DNA from: Paenibacillus radicis (ex Xue et al. 2023)
Lineage (GTDB): Bacteria > Bacillota > Bacilli > Paenibacillales > NBRC-103111
Assembly: GCF_024722015.1 (NCBI RefSeq)
Contig: NZ_JANQBD010000014.1
Location: 62,001-126,000 of the forward strand
DNA length: 64,000 nt
Direction of reading: 5' to 3'
Numbering within the stretch: the stretch's first letter is position 1; the number at the start of each line of letters is the position of its first letter. Under the pieces are notes generated by a model. The model saw nothing but the letters and a program-made list of their open reading frames with translations. It was not told the DNA's origin and did not search any database. The position numbers were made by a program, and so were the translations under genes. Of this stretch, positions 34,601 to 42,500 are shown in pieces.

Positions 34601-36808
34601 GGTTATAGCTGGCCTTTCATTGACAAGCATTGTGTTCAATACACTGCCTGTACCTTTGCGGATAAATAATTGCGTTCCATTTGCTTTGGTCGTTCCGCCG
34701 CTATATCCGCCAACAGCTGCAATATTGGATGTGAACACGCTGGAATCGCCTGCAGTACCGTTAGCATCTCTCGCCATGATACCGAAGGATTCTTGTCCGT
34801 CATATGGCGTTTTGGCGTATTCAATAACTTTGATGTCAGCTGATAATTCAAAATTATCCTGGTTTGCATCAAGCTCGGTATAGTAATAGGATATGCCATC
34901 ATGATCCCCGGTTACTTTACCTCCGCCTTCCAAAGCGATAATTTGAACGGTTCCATCATCTTTCACGACTACTTTATTGCTGGCATCGGAAGTAGATTGT
35001 CCAAATCGGATTGATTTCCATTGATACTGAATCGCATCTTTCACTGTTGCTTTAATTGTGATGGGTGCAATCGACGTATTCAACGGGTTGATTGCAACAT
35101 TATAGACTCCTGCTTTTGAACCGTCGAAAGCAGCTGGATTGATCGTATATTGACCTACCGGCAGCACTGTTTTATAGGTGCTATCGAAAACCGTCTTGTC
35201 ATAAAGAGTAGATACTTCTAACCCAGCAGAGTCAAAAGCTTGGCCCACTTGATAGGTGGTCTTAGGATATTTCGTAACCTGAATTCCAGTAACTGCAGGC
35301 TGCTTCACATTAACGTCTACAATAGCTGTCTTGGTCTTATCCGTAATATGTGTAACTTTAATTTGCTTTGTACCCACTGTCGAAGAATTAAGAGCTTCAA
35401 TCGAATATTCAGTGTCTCTCATAAGCCGCGCTTCAGAACCATCGCTATATTTAGCATAGACAATCATTCCGTCCGGCACGAATTGGTCGCCGACAAAATA
35501 CTGTGTCCTCTTCGGCTGCTGTCTGATTTCAAGTCCAGTAAGCTGGACATTTTTGACCTCAATGTCGAAGCTTGTACTAGTGGTCGGAGTGACTGCAGAA
35601 GCGACTTTCACTGTTTTAATACCTGGAGTAGTGAAATACGTCGACTGTGTAACGGTAGAACCGGCAATAGAAAGCGTGTACTGATTGCTGGAGAGCTCTC
35701 CATTGACAGGTCCATTATTGTAACCGCCTAATACAGTTAATCCTTGCGAATCAAACAAGTCTCCCAGATTGTAAATGGTTTTGGCAGGGAAGTATTTGAT
35801 TGCCATACCCGTTACAACTAACGGTTTAACATTTAAATTAATAGGCGCTGTTTTTCCATTGAAATTAACAGTTATTGTGTTAGTTCCAGTCCTGGTGTTG
35901 TCAAATCCTGTTACGATATAATCGCTTGGGCTAAGATCGTCCTCGTGTCCGTCCGCGTAAACTGCGGTTGCCTTTAAACCAGTTAAGTCGAGGCTGTCAC
36001 TAACGAAATATTCGGTTTTCATGGAGGATGTATCCAACTTTAATTGAGTAGGTGTCCTTGAATCCACTGTCACAGCAAAGTTGCTGAAGGTGACTTCCGC
36101 ATCCCTTGCAATATAAAAACCTGCGTATAACTTATTATTGTATACCGAAGCAGAGAACATATTGTCCAACTTTATTTTTTCACTTTTGCCATTAACAGAA
36201 ACTTCATAACCATCCCCTGATTTTTTGATACTTAAATCGTATGTCTCTCCAGATGTAGGGGAATTAACACCACTAATCGTCACACTATTGGGGTTAGGTG
36301 GTGACGAGGTATTTTGACCGGATGTAAATACTGTCGTTACTCCCGTTTTGTACGTATATTTTATAATAGGCGAGGCACTAGCAACTCCAAAACCACCTAT
36401 CGCTAAGTAATTAGAGGTTATTGCAGTAGTAGTATTGGGTGCATCAAATCCAAGATTACCTCTAATCATTAGGCCAAATGATGATTGTGCAGGAGTATTA
36501 CTTGATACAGATAAACTCTTTACTACCGCTTTTGTACGAATCTCAAAATTGGCGTTTGCGGGTAATTGCTGATTATAGAAAGCCAGGCCCTCATCAGTGC
36601 TTGCAATTTTACCGCCATTAACACCTTGAAGGGTTATGGAACCATTACTATTTACAGACATCGTGTCTTTGGTATTACTTGTATTACCACCAAACACGTT
36701 AAATTGCCAAGCCGTAGCATCTGCCGACGCCGTAACTGGTAACATCGACATAATCAGACTCAAAGACATAATCAAAGAAAATAATCGTTTATAATTCCCT
36801 AGTTTCAA
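31631..36808 (-). CDS. Secreted SLH-anchored multidomain protein with family 9 pectate lyase-like beta-helix
   Basis: About 1,725 residues. A signal peptide (RLFSLIMSLSLIMSMLPVTASA) is followed by a concanavalin-like beta-sandwich domain, four bacterial Ig-like (Big_3 type) repeats with signatures such as YFVSDSLDLTGLKATAVYADG and QPKRTQYFVGDQFVPDG, and a second sandwich domain resembling the first. A right-handed beta-helix like PL9 pectate lyase begins IYVSPAGTSKGNGT and includes NCESFDNRDPADNNADGFA and NNIDDGWDLYTK. A Ser/Gly linker, one beta domain and three SLH repeats (FSDLNEHWAKADIELLA and two more) end the chain. TTG 36806-36808 has AGGTG seven bases upstream; a longer frame lacks a site. 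It probably cleaves pectic polymers at the cell surface. Confidence 0.83.
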   Translation of the reverse strand: MKLGNYKRLFSLIMSLSLIMSMLPVTASADATAWQFNVFGGNTSNTKDTMSVNSNGSITLQGVNGGKIASTDEGLAFYNQQLPANANFEIRTKAVVKSLSVSSNTPAQSSFGLMIRGNLGFDAPNTTTAITSNYLAIGGFGVASASPIIKYTYKTGVTTVFTSGQNTSSPPNPNSVTISGVNSPTSGETYDLSIKKSGDGYEVSVNGKSEKIKLDNMFSASVYNNKLYAGFYIARDAEVTFSNFAVTVDSRTPTQLKLDTSSMKTEYFVSDSLDLTGLKATAVYADGHEDDLSPSDYIVTGFDNTRTGTNTITVNFNGKTAPINLNVKPLVVTGMAIKYFPAKTIYNLGDLFDSQGLTVLGGYNNGPVNGELSSNQYTLSIAGSTVTQSTYFTTPGIKTVKVASAVTPTTSTSFDIEVKNVQLTGLEIRQQPKRTQYFVGDQFVPDGMIVYAKYSDGSEARLMRDTEYSIEALNSSTVGTKQIKVTHITDKTKTAIVDVNVKQPAVTGIQVTKYPKTTYQVGQAFDSAGLEVSTLYDKTVFDSTYKTVLPVGQYTINPAAFDGSKAGVYNVAINPLNTSIAPITIKATVKDAIQYQWKSIRFGQSTSDASNKVVVKDDGTVQIIALEGGGKVTGDHDGISYYYTELDANQDNFELSADIKVIEYAKTPYDGQESFGIMARDANGTAGDSSVFTSNIAAVGGYSGGTTKANGTQLFIRKGTGSVLNTMLVNERPAITNTYPAKDYKLTLVKTNSGFTAKVNGNSKSTDGTEAFYFEPDILKVQNSKMYVGFFAARLATIEVSHIDLKVTAAQTDSPKVEAPPVKATPDFNFVSLNQVSKEAYTLGVKSNVKGSFTIKQGQNVIAKDTVVQAGATLSLKTTVTANTYTNFSASFIPDDTQNLASIGKLVKNLTVDMKSYVENGDIYVSPAGTSKGNGTINSPLDLDTAIAYVREGQKILMLDGKYVRSSKIEIKKGNVGTATAKKYLVAAPGAKPIIDFDKKSEGVVLSGNYWHVKGIDFTRTAGNTKGFTVGGSYNTVEGSRFYENGDTGLQISRTDDSEDKASWPSYNLILNCESFDNRDPADNNADGFAAKLTSGVGNIFRGDIAHNNIDDGWDLYTKVGTGAIGAVIIENSIAYNNGTLTDGTVGAGDKNGFKLGGEGIHVPHIIRNSIAFGNGAYGFASNSNPGVRAESNNISFNNAKGNLNFTTYTGIPTDFKINGFVSYQKSYTAKDNYPAELIDNSNFMFNGTSSVNSIGQTLSDANFASLQPALPYQRDAEGNIILGNFLKFIAPVIQNVSHRSSGSSGSGGGGAASVTTPSTNAVISPEPQKVTVDGKSAAQVTLDAAALTKAIETLTASANTITIEVKGTEQVSIVQVPASSVLEAASKLPNAILSIKANGTTYDLPVKAVDITALAKSLGAEAKDVKFSITVEKVSGAAAGAIDAIANKNGATQLAGAIDFTVTAEANGKKTTVNDFGKTYVSRTFEISSSVDTKNATGVMYNPTTGTMTFVPTKFSTNGSSTKVTITRPGNSIYSVVQANKTFSDLNEHWAKADIELLASKLLVNGLTEKSFAPSNPITRAEFAALLVRATGLTEEATTKFSDVKANDWFAGAVGAAAKAGLVDGFENGTFQPGATITREQIAVMIVRAIELAGKKGNTDAQKLAAFEDSSRISAWAKDAVAGAVNAGIVNGITDKSYAPNNQATRAEAAVMLKRLLQFVEFIN

Positions 36809-37237
36809 TAAAATGCACCTCTCAAAATCATAGTTAATCATTAAGTAAATGCTTTCTTCTTCTCCTACTCCCGCAAACCGTTTTTTAATAATGTGACATA
36901 ACAAGTATGTAACCACTACGCTTACCTCACACATCCTTGAAAATAAGCGCTATCATCCCCTGCCTCTCTTTCTAGCTGTATCAAGAAACAAAACATCAAA
37001 ATCATCATATAAGGAAAGCTGCAATTTAACATCGCCATATTTTAACCAGTTATTAATCATGGCTAATATCCGACTTTTTCGGGGGATATGCTTATTTTAA
37101 CCTGAGTATGCTGAAAGCAAATTATTGGCCACGAACAGCTTATAAACAATAAAGTAGCCACTTTTACAAAAGAAAAAAAGCCTAGGCACAATGCCCGGCT
37201 CTCTACGTTCCAGTATTACAAATGTGTAGGGAATGTT
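36809..37237. other. Gene-free region upstream of the pectate lyase gene
   Basis: An AT-rich intergenic stretch of about 430 bases. Apart from the terminator at 37173-37201 I recognise no gene or clear regulatory motif; it should hold the promoter of the lyase gene. Confidence 0.55.
37173..37201 (-). terminator. Terminator of the DUF6930-like gene
   Basis: On the minus strand AGCC-G-GGCA, loop TTG, TGCC-TA-GGCT, then seven T residues. It lies 36 bases after the stop codon. Confidence 0.65.
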
Positions 37238-38260
37238 CTATCTCATCCCACTTTGAAAATATTCCCTCATACCTTCTTTGGCTTCTTCTATCGCAGGCAG
37301 CTCCAGCGTCAAATAAACTTGCAGATTGAAAAATTTAAGCAGCTGCGACAAATACATAAACACCTGCTCATTAGCAGCCCATATCTCCAAAGGAAGCAAT
37401 CCCCTCTGTTCAACAATATTTATAAAACTGGCCACAGCTGCGTTAGGCATAAGAGACTGTTCCTCTAACGCTATATTCAGGATTTGTCCCGATCCCTGAT
37501 CCACTATCATGAGCATCATTGGATAATACGGTTTGTCTCCATCTTTAATAGGAGTCGGTGCAAAGAAACAATCCATCTCCCAAATTCCGGCTGAGCCTTG
37601 AATACTCTTTTTAATTTTGGCTAATCGAAACTCGTCTATAGGATCAGCGGCTGGTATTGGAATATCATCAAGCTCCCTCGGCTGCTTCCATTCACTTGTC
37701 CAAGCCAGGCTACCATCCGATTTCATAGCAACTCTCGTAAGAAAGGCCTCATCCTCCCCTTCAATAAGAGCATCGGGGTTGGATTTAAATTCATTAGCAA
37801 CTTCAATTGCCTGCTGCAGAACCAAAGTTAAGAAAACGACCTGTTCTTGGCTCTTGATCGGCCATGGAACAAATCCGGGTTCGTACTCCCTGAAGGTGGG
37901 CCAGGTTTTAGCTCCACGGAACGACAAGCCCAGCTCCTTAATCTGCTTCAGCTCCTGCGGATGCAGCTCCTTGCGATCATCAAAAGAAAGCATTAGACAA
38001 TGCTGGCTGTATAAAGGGTCTTCATCCAACTCCCCCGTCAACATACCAACGAAGGTTTCCAGTCCCGCAGTACCCAAATATACAGCCAGACCAAACATCT
38101 CACCGCCATTGCCCATTACACAACAATACCCGATTTCGCCATCAACCGGATTTTCTACGCCGAATATATGTCCGTTAGAGAGCCATTCCCAACAGCCCAC
38201 TCGCTTAAACTCCGCTGCAGCTTCATATAGTTGTTTCCATTGTTCTATTGAAGGTATCAT
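37238..38260 (-). CDS. Conserved hypothetical protein (DUF7309/DUF6930-like)
   Basis: A 340-residue cytosolic protein without signal or membrane segments. The N-terminal half (GCWEWLSNGHIFGVENPVDG, GEMFGLAVYLGTAGLETF, LMLSFDDRKEL) and the C-terminal half (YPMMLMIVDQGSGQILNIAL, GLLPLEIWAANEQVFMYL) recall a pair of uncharacterised domains that I remember as DUF7309 and DUF6930, often found together in Paenibacillus. No catalytic motif is evident and the neighbours give no clue. It is monocistronic with its own terminator. Confidence 0.6.
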   Translation of the reverse strand: MIPSIEQWKQLYEAAAEFKRVGCWEWLSNGHIFGVENPVDGEIGYCCVMGNGGEMFGLAVYLGTAGLETFVGMLTGELDEDPLYSQHCLMLSFDDRKELHPQELKQIKELGLSFRGAKTWPTFREYEPGFVPWPIKSQEQVVFLTLVLQQAIEVANEFKSNPDALIEGEDEAFLTRVAMKSDGSLAWTSEWKQPRELDDIPIPAADPIDEFRLAKIKKSIQGSAGIWEMDCFFAPTPIKDGDKPYYPMMLMIVDQGSGQILNIALEEQSLMPNAAVASFINIVEQRGLLPLEIWAANEQVFMYLSQLLKFFNLQVYLTLELPAIEEAKEGMREYFQSGMR

Positions 38261-38800
38261 CCTTTTACTCCTAATCGATAAATTTTTCCTGTTTATTTCA
38301 TTATAACGGATAAGTATAGGATCTTACAAAAATCTACAAATAGAGCATGATGTTTGGCACACTGGATGATTTCCTTCGTTCCGAACATGGAGAAATTAAA
38401 TAACCGAAGCGTCATAAGAGGTTCGGCTCAAAGGTATGAAGAGTATAAAAGTCGGCTTGGGCCATTGCTTTTCATAGTAACCAACTGCGCAGCCTCAGCA
38501 TTGCTTGCAAATCCATTTACTTCCCAATAAATTCCTGCTGACACTTACTCAACTTAAATTAGTCTTTCGCCTTACTATATCTCAGGTTGCCGCTTTAAAT
38601 CTGTATGGCTTATCACATAAACGTTAGTTTTTTCCAAATGATTTAAGAAAAGCTTCTTTCGAAATCATCCTTATGAAGACATATGTGTTTTAAAAAGCAG
38701 CTTAGTATACAATCTACGTTGGTGCGTTCGAAAAAAAATGGATCTGGGGATCCGGCCGCTGCTTGGGGAGGGAGGTGGGACTGAAGCCGCTGTAGAAGTC

Positions 38801-38839
38801 GTGTTCCTATGATAAGCAATCTTGCCACGATAGGAACAC
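38801..38839. repeat. Inverted repeat GTGTTCCTAT/ATAGGAACAC
   Basis: Perfect 10-base arms at 38801-38810 and 38830-38839 around a 19-base loop. No T run follows and no gene ends here, so it is probably part of an interspersed element rather than a terminator. Confidence 0.55.
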
Positions 38840-38900
38840 GTCTTGCACCAAAATCAAAACTTGACGAGGCAACAGGCAGATATCACAATAACTAGCAGGA

Positions 38901-39083
38901 AATCCTCCAGTTAATTCCAGTTGATGAGCGATTTTTTCACAAACAGCTGGAAATGATCCCGTTAATTCCAATAGTTTATTACATTTAATCTGAAAATCTC
39001 TATATTAGCATGATAATTTCCAGTTAAGTTCCTCAACATGCATATAACGGATGAATTAGCTCCAGAAATTCCAGTTAACCTCT
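38901..39083. repeat. Four degenerate TTCCAGTTAA-type repeats
   Basis: Related units occur at about 38901 (TCCAGTTAATTCCAG), 38951 (ATCCCGTTAATTCCA), 39013 (AATTTCCAGTTAAGTTCC) and 39064 (AGAAATTCCAGTTAACC), about 50-60 bases apart. They look like decayed copies of an interspersed repeat. Confidence 0.5.
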
Positions 39084-39175
39084 CCCTCTACGGTTGGGAA
39101 AATCTATTCATAAAATACTTTCAACTCAATAAGGGATAAGCTCCCCTCACCCCAAAGCCTGTAAGTTCTGGCGAC

Positions 39176-39207
39176 AAAAAAATGTCCAAGCCATGTCGGC
39201 CTGAACA
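39176..39207 (-). terminator. Terminator of the siderophore-binding protein gene
   Basis: On the minus strand TGTTCAGGCC pairs fully (with G-U pairs) with GGCTTGGACA around GACAT and runs into TTTTTTT, 15 bases after the stop. Confidence 0.8.
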
Positions 39208-39221
39208 TCATTTGTTTACTC

Positions 39222-40253
39222 TTAGTTCTTCAGCAAATATTTTTCCAGATCGTCCAGCATCAAATTTGCTGAAATAATGCCACCGGATGAATTCCAAATC
39301 CCATCATACACCTTATGGATTTTTCCTTTTTTTACAACGTTCAGGTTATTCCAAAGCGGGTCCTTCTGCCACTCTTGCTCCGCTTTCACAGCCTCTCCCT
39401 TTTCGTTGTCATAGGTGAAATAAAACAAGATATCTCCTTCCATATCCGGAATTCTTTCCTTCGCCACATCATCGGCAAACTTGCTCTGATCCTGTACAGC
39501 TGGGCGCTTCAGCCCGATCTTTTTCAATAGAACCCCGGAGAATGTATCATTATAGTAAATGCGGACGATCCCGCCCGGATTAAAACGCACGATGGATACC
39601 GCGGTATTGATTTTATCCCCCAACTTAGTTCTGAGTCCGGATACCTTGCTCTCGAATTTAGCAAATTCGGCATTCCCTTCTTCCTTCTTATTCAACGCTT
39701 CCGCATATAGCTTGTAATTTATCTGCCAGTCTCCGTTAATCCGTTCCGAGAAAACCGTTGGCGCTATTCGGCTTAGCTGCTCATACACCTTTTCCTGCCT
39801 GAGTTTATTCCCAAGAATAAGATCAGGCTTCAAAGTGGCGATTAGCTCCAGGTTGGGCTGATTTTCATCCCCAATAATAGTTACATCCTTTAATTGCTCA
39901 GTAAGATGCTGATAAATCGGATCCATTCCCCATGCTTTGACGATCGCTATTGGCTTGATTCCAAGCGACAACGCAGCTTCTGTGCCTTCATTAGTCAGAA
40001 CTACTACTCGTTTCGGAGTCCCTTTAATGGTTGTAGCACCCATAGCATGCTTTACCGTATATTCCTTCTCCGCATTCCCGACTCCGCCTGTCTTGGCTGC
40101 TTCTGTCGAAGACTGTGAGCCTATTGCAGACTTATCAGCCGAAGTTGATGCTGGCTCCTGCTTAGCTTGCCCCCCTCCACAACCGGACAAAACAATCGCT
40201 AATGAAAGCAGCATACCAACTATTGTCGAGACCATCTTGCTCTTTTGACGCAT
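39222..40253 (-). CDS. Iron-siderophore ABC substrate-binding lipoprotein
   Basis: A 343-residue class III (FhuD/FepB-type) binding protein. The lipoprotein signal LLSLAIVLSGCGGG places the lipidated Cys at residue 25, followed by a Ser/Thr-rich linker. The core shows ATTIKGTPKRVVVLTNEGTE, SLGIKPIAIVKAWG, NLELIATLKPDLILGNK and the C-terminal VYDGIWNSSGGIISANLML. It presents a ferric siderophore to a permease that is not in the window. A strong Fur-box-like site lies at 40283-40297, so it should be iron-repressed. It is divergent from the AraC-type regulator at 40408. Confidence 0.88.
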   Translation of the reverse strand: MRQKSKMVSTIVGMLLSLAIVLSGCGGGQAKQEPASTSADKSAIGSQSSTEAAKTGGVGNAEKEYTVKHAMGATTIKGTPKRVVVLTNEGTEAALSLGIKPIAIVKAWGMDPIYQHLTEQLKDVTIIGDENQPNLELIATLKPDLILGNKLRQEKVYEQLSRIAPTVFSERINGDWQINYKLYAEALNKKEEGNAEFAKFESKVSGLRTKLGDKINTAVSIVRFNPGGIVRIYYNDTFSGVLLKKIGLKRPAVQDQSKFADDVAKERIPDMEGDILFYFTYDNEKGEAVKAEQEWQKDPLWNNLNVVKKGKIHKVYDGIWNSSGGIISANLMLDDLEKYLLKN

Positions 40254-40282
40254 TTTTAACTTCTCTCCCTTTTAATTGAAAA

Positions 40283-40297
40283 TGATAATTGTTATCA
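40283..40297. promoter_or_regulatory. Fur box
   Basis: TGATAATTGTTATCA matches the 7-1-7 Fur consensus TGATAATNATTATCA with one mismatch. It lies in the divergent promoter region, 30 bases before the binding-protein gene. Confidence 0.85.
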
Positions 40298-40407
40298 TAG
40301 AAGAGAATATATCATGTGCACTTTCTGGCATCCATGCCTCTATGTGCCCGTTTTCTTGTCTAATAGTATCCTTTATCTGAAATAACCCGGTAAGGAGATC
40401 CCGTACG

Positions 40408-41997
40408 ATGACCGCATTGTCCTTTAAAAATCGGAAGCTCTACCTGCTTTCATCTATCCGCCGAATTAATTTAACCAATAATAACACAACAAGATGCAGG
40501 ACATCGCCCGCCCCAACGCTAGTTTTTTTCACCAAAGGAGACGTAAAACTTAGCACAAATGACAATCTATGGTTCGCGGAGCCGCTTCAATTATATTATT
40601 TCCCTTCAGGAATGCATGTTGAGGCTTCCATTCAATCCGAAGAAGTGGATTACTATATGCTCATCATTAAACCATTAACCATATCCCGGTCCAATAAGCA
40701 GTGGTTCTCCGACCTTTCTGCCGATGCACCATCTATGCTTACAGCGGGCCGTATTTCGCTTCGTGATACCGAGCAAGCATTATTGAGATTCGAACGTCTA
40801 TATGAAGCGAGCCGCAACAGTTCAGACACTGGACATTTGGATTTACAGCTGCAAGAAATGCTGCATTTTATTGAAGGACAGTCATTAGTTCAAGAAAATA
40901 CTCAACCATCGGACAATGGAATCGAGTTGAGCATAGCCTATATGCAGCGGCACTTTCATGAGAAGATTAGCAGAGAGACATTGGCCTCCATAGCCAATCT
41001 TACTCCAAGCTCCTATTGCCGCAGCTTTAAAAAAGCCAAAGGTTTGGCGCCAACCGACTATCTGAACCAAATACGCATCGAGCAGGCAAAAAAACAATTA
41101 GCATCCGGCCATTCCATCAAGGAGGTTGCCGAATCAGTTGGTTATGGGAACGAGTACTATCTTAGCCGGATATTCAAAAAAATTGCCGGAATTCCTCCAA
41201 CTCTATATGTCAAAAGGAATTGCTTGAGAGTTGCCGCAGCTTCCCGCTTCGGTTTTCATGATAATTTGAACTCGGTCGGAGTGCGCCCGGTTGCTATGGT
41301 TGACTGCTACAGACATCCCGGACTGCAGGAAGCCGACTATGAACGGCGCCTGAAGACGCAGCTGGAAGAGCTAAAAATTGCACGCCCAGACCTGATTATC
41401 GGAGATTATTCCCATCTCGAGCATTATGAAGCCTTCAAACGGATCGCGCCAACCTTCATCCTCGATTTTAATCTGGATTGGCGCGTGCCTCATATGAAAG
41501 TTGCGGAGCTCGTAGGCCGTGAGAAGGAAGCACAGCAAACCTTTAATCAACTGGATAAAAAAATCACGGAGGCTCGTACCAGGCTGGATGCATCAGCAAA
41601 TAACAAGAGCGTCGCTCTGCTGCAGATTATGCATGACCATGTTATGCTGCAGGGAACCGTTAATCACCCCCTAAACCAGCTTCTTTATACAGAATTGGGC
41701 TTGAAACCCGACAAGGCGGCTCCTATCAATAAAATGAGGCTTGAATTATTTCCGCAGGACGTTCCGAAGCTCACTGCCGATCATCTGTGGATTCGGATGT
41801 ACATGGATCACACTGAGGTTGATCAAACGTTTGCTAAAATACGAAAGCTCGATTTCTGGAATTCGATTCCAGCTGTACAACATAATAAAATCCGGTTTAT
41901 ATCCAACTGGCTCATTATGAGCTGGACGCCTCAAGGAAGAAACAAAATCATCGATGAGGTTATCGAGCTGGTGGCCCCAGACGCTACATCCGGTTAA
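40408..41997 (+). CDS. AraC-family regulator fused to a siderophore-binding-protein-like domain (Btr-like)
   Basis: A 529-residue cytosolic protein with the layout of B. subtilis Btr. The N-terminal cupin-like part spans about residues 1-160. The AraC helix-turn-helix pair lies at about 172-270 (KISRETLASIANLTPSSYCRS; SIKEVAESVGYGNEYYLSRIF). The C-terminal 250 residues resemble a FeuA-type binding protein (NSVGVRPVAMVDCYRHPG, ELKIARPDLIIGDYSHL). Btr activates its uptake operon when it binds the iron-siderophore. By analogy this protein should activate the divergent binding-protein gene. TAAGGAG lies 11 bases before the ATG. Confidence 0.87.
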   Translation: MTALSFKNRKLYLLSSIRRINLTNNNTTRCRTSPAPTLVFFTKGDVKLSTNDNLWFAEPLQLYYFPSGMHVEASIQSEEVDYYMLIIKPLTISRSNKQWFSDLSADAPSMLTAGRISLRDTEQALLRFERLYEASRNSSDTGHLDLQLQEMLHFIEGQSLVQENTQPSDNGIELSIAYMQRHFHEKISRETLASIANLTPSSYCRSFKKAKGLAPTDYLNQIRIEQAKKQLASGHSIKEVAESVGYGNEYYLSRIFKKIAGIPPTLYVKRNCLRVAAASRFGFHDNLNSVGVRPVAMVDCYRHPGLQEADYERRLKTQLEELKIARPDLIIGDYSHLEHYEAFKRIAPTFILDFNLDWRVPHMKVAELVGREKEAQQTFNQLDKKITEARTRLDASANNKSVALLQIMHDHVMLQGTVNHPLNQLLYTELGLKPDKAAPINKMRLELFPQDVPKLTADHLWIRMYMDHTEVDQTFAKIRKLDFWNSIPAVQHNKIRFISNWLIMSWTPQGRNKIIDEVIELVAPDATSG

Positions 41998-42500
41998 ATC
42001 CCTGCTTAGCAGGGTTCTTGAGCCTGAAGCTTCACACCATCTGCCACCAGCTTTATCCGCGAACGCCACTCTAACTACCAGCTCCCCCTTTTCTTCCTCT
42101 ATTACGAAAAGTTCGGACTGCTCCCATATCTTTCAGCAGTTAATTGCTTCCTCCTTACTCTCCAAGGTCAAACCTTGAAATGAATGTTCTCGCCTTATCA
42201 CCGTTTACATATATACATAAAAGCTTATATTTCGCGTACGTGTATACCAAGAGAACTAGGGTCCTTTACCGAACTTCAGAAAATAGGCCTCCGTCCTACT
42301 CACATAACCCCCCGGGACTTGAATATATTTAGTAACAAGCACTTTTTTCAATCTGCTACTATTTATGTCACACCGCCTGTTTTATCGACTGCACAAATCA
42401 AGCAAGCCCATTTTGTATGCTACTTACTTTGTAGTCTTGCTTTCAACGCTTACGAAGCTAGCTTACCTACGAAAAGAAGAGCCCTCAGGAGGTGTCCCGC
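41998..42500. other. Intergenic region before yhbH
   Basis: A 500-base region without a convincing gene. A short CCCTGC-TTA-GCAGGG hairpin followed by TTCTT at 42000-42019, right after the regulator stop codon, may terminate transcription. The rest should hold the yhbH promoter, but I cannot place it. Confidence 0.5.

Larger units (their letters stand above)
38261..39221. other. Gene-free, repeat-bearing intergenic region
   Basis: About 960 bases without a convincing gene on either strand; a 61-codon frame at 38643-38828 has no ribosome site or recognisable product. It contains a 10-base inverted repeat (38801-38839), four degenerate repeats (38901-39083) and the terminator at 39176-39207. 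Confidence 0.65.

Noticed and set aside
36809..36934. N-terminal extension of the pectate lyase protein to 36934
   Set aside because: It would place 42 residues before a normal signal peptide; a TTG with a good ribosome site sits at 36808.
37617..38306. 229-codon plus-strand frame over the DUF6930-like gene
   Set aside because: The minus-strand protein has coherent conserved-looking segments and a terminator; this frame has neither.
38643..38828. 61-codon minus-strand frame
   Set aside because: No ribosome site, no recognisable product, and it spans the inverted repeat.
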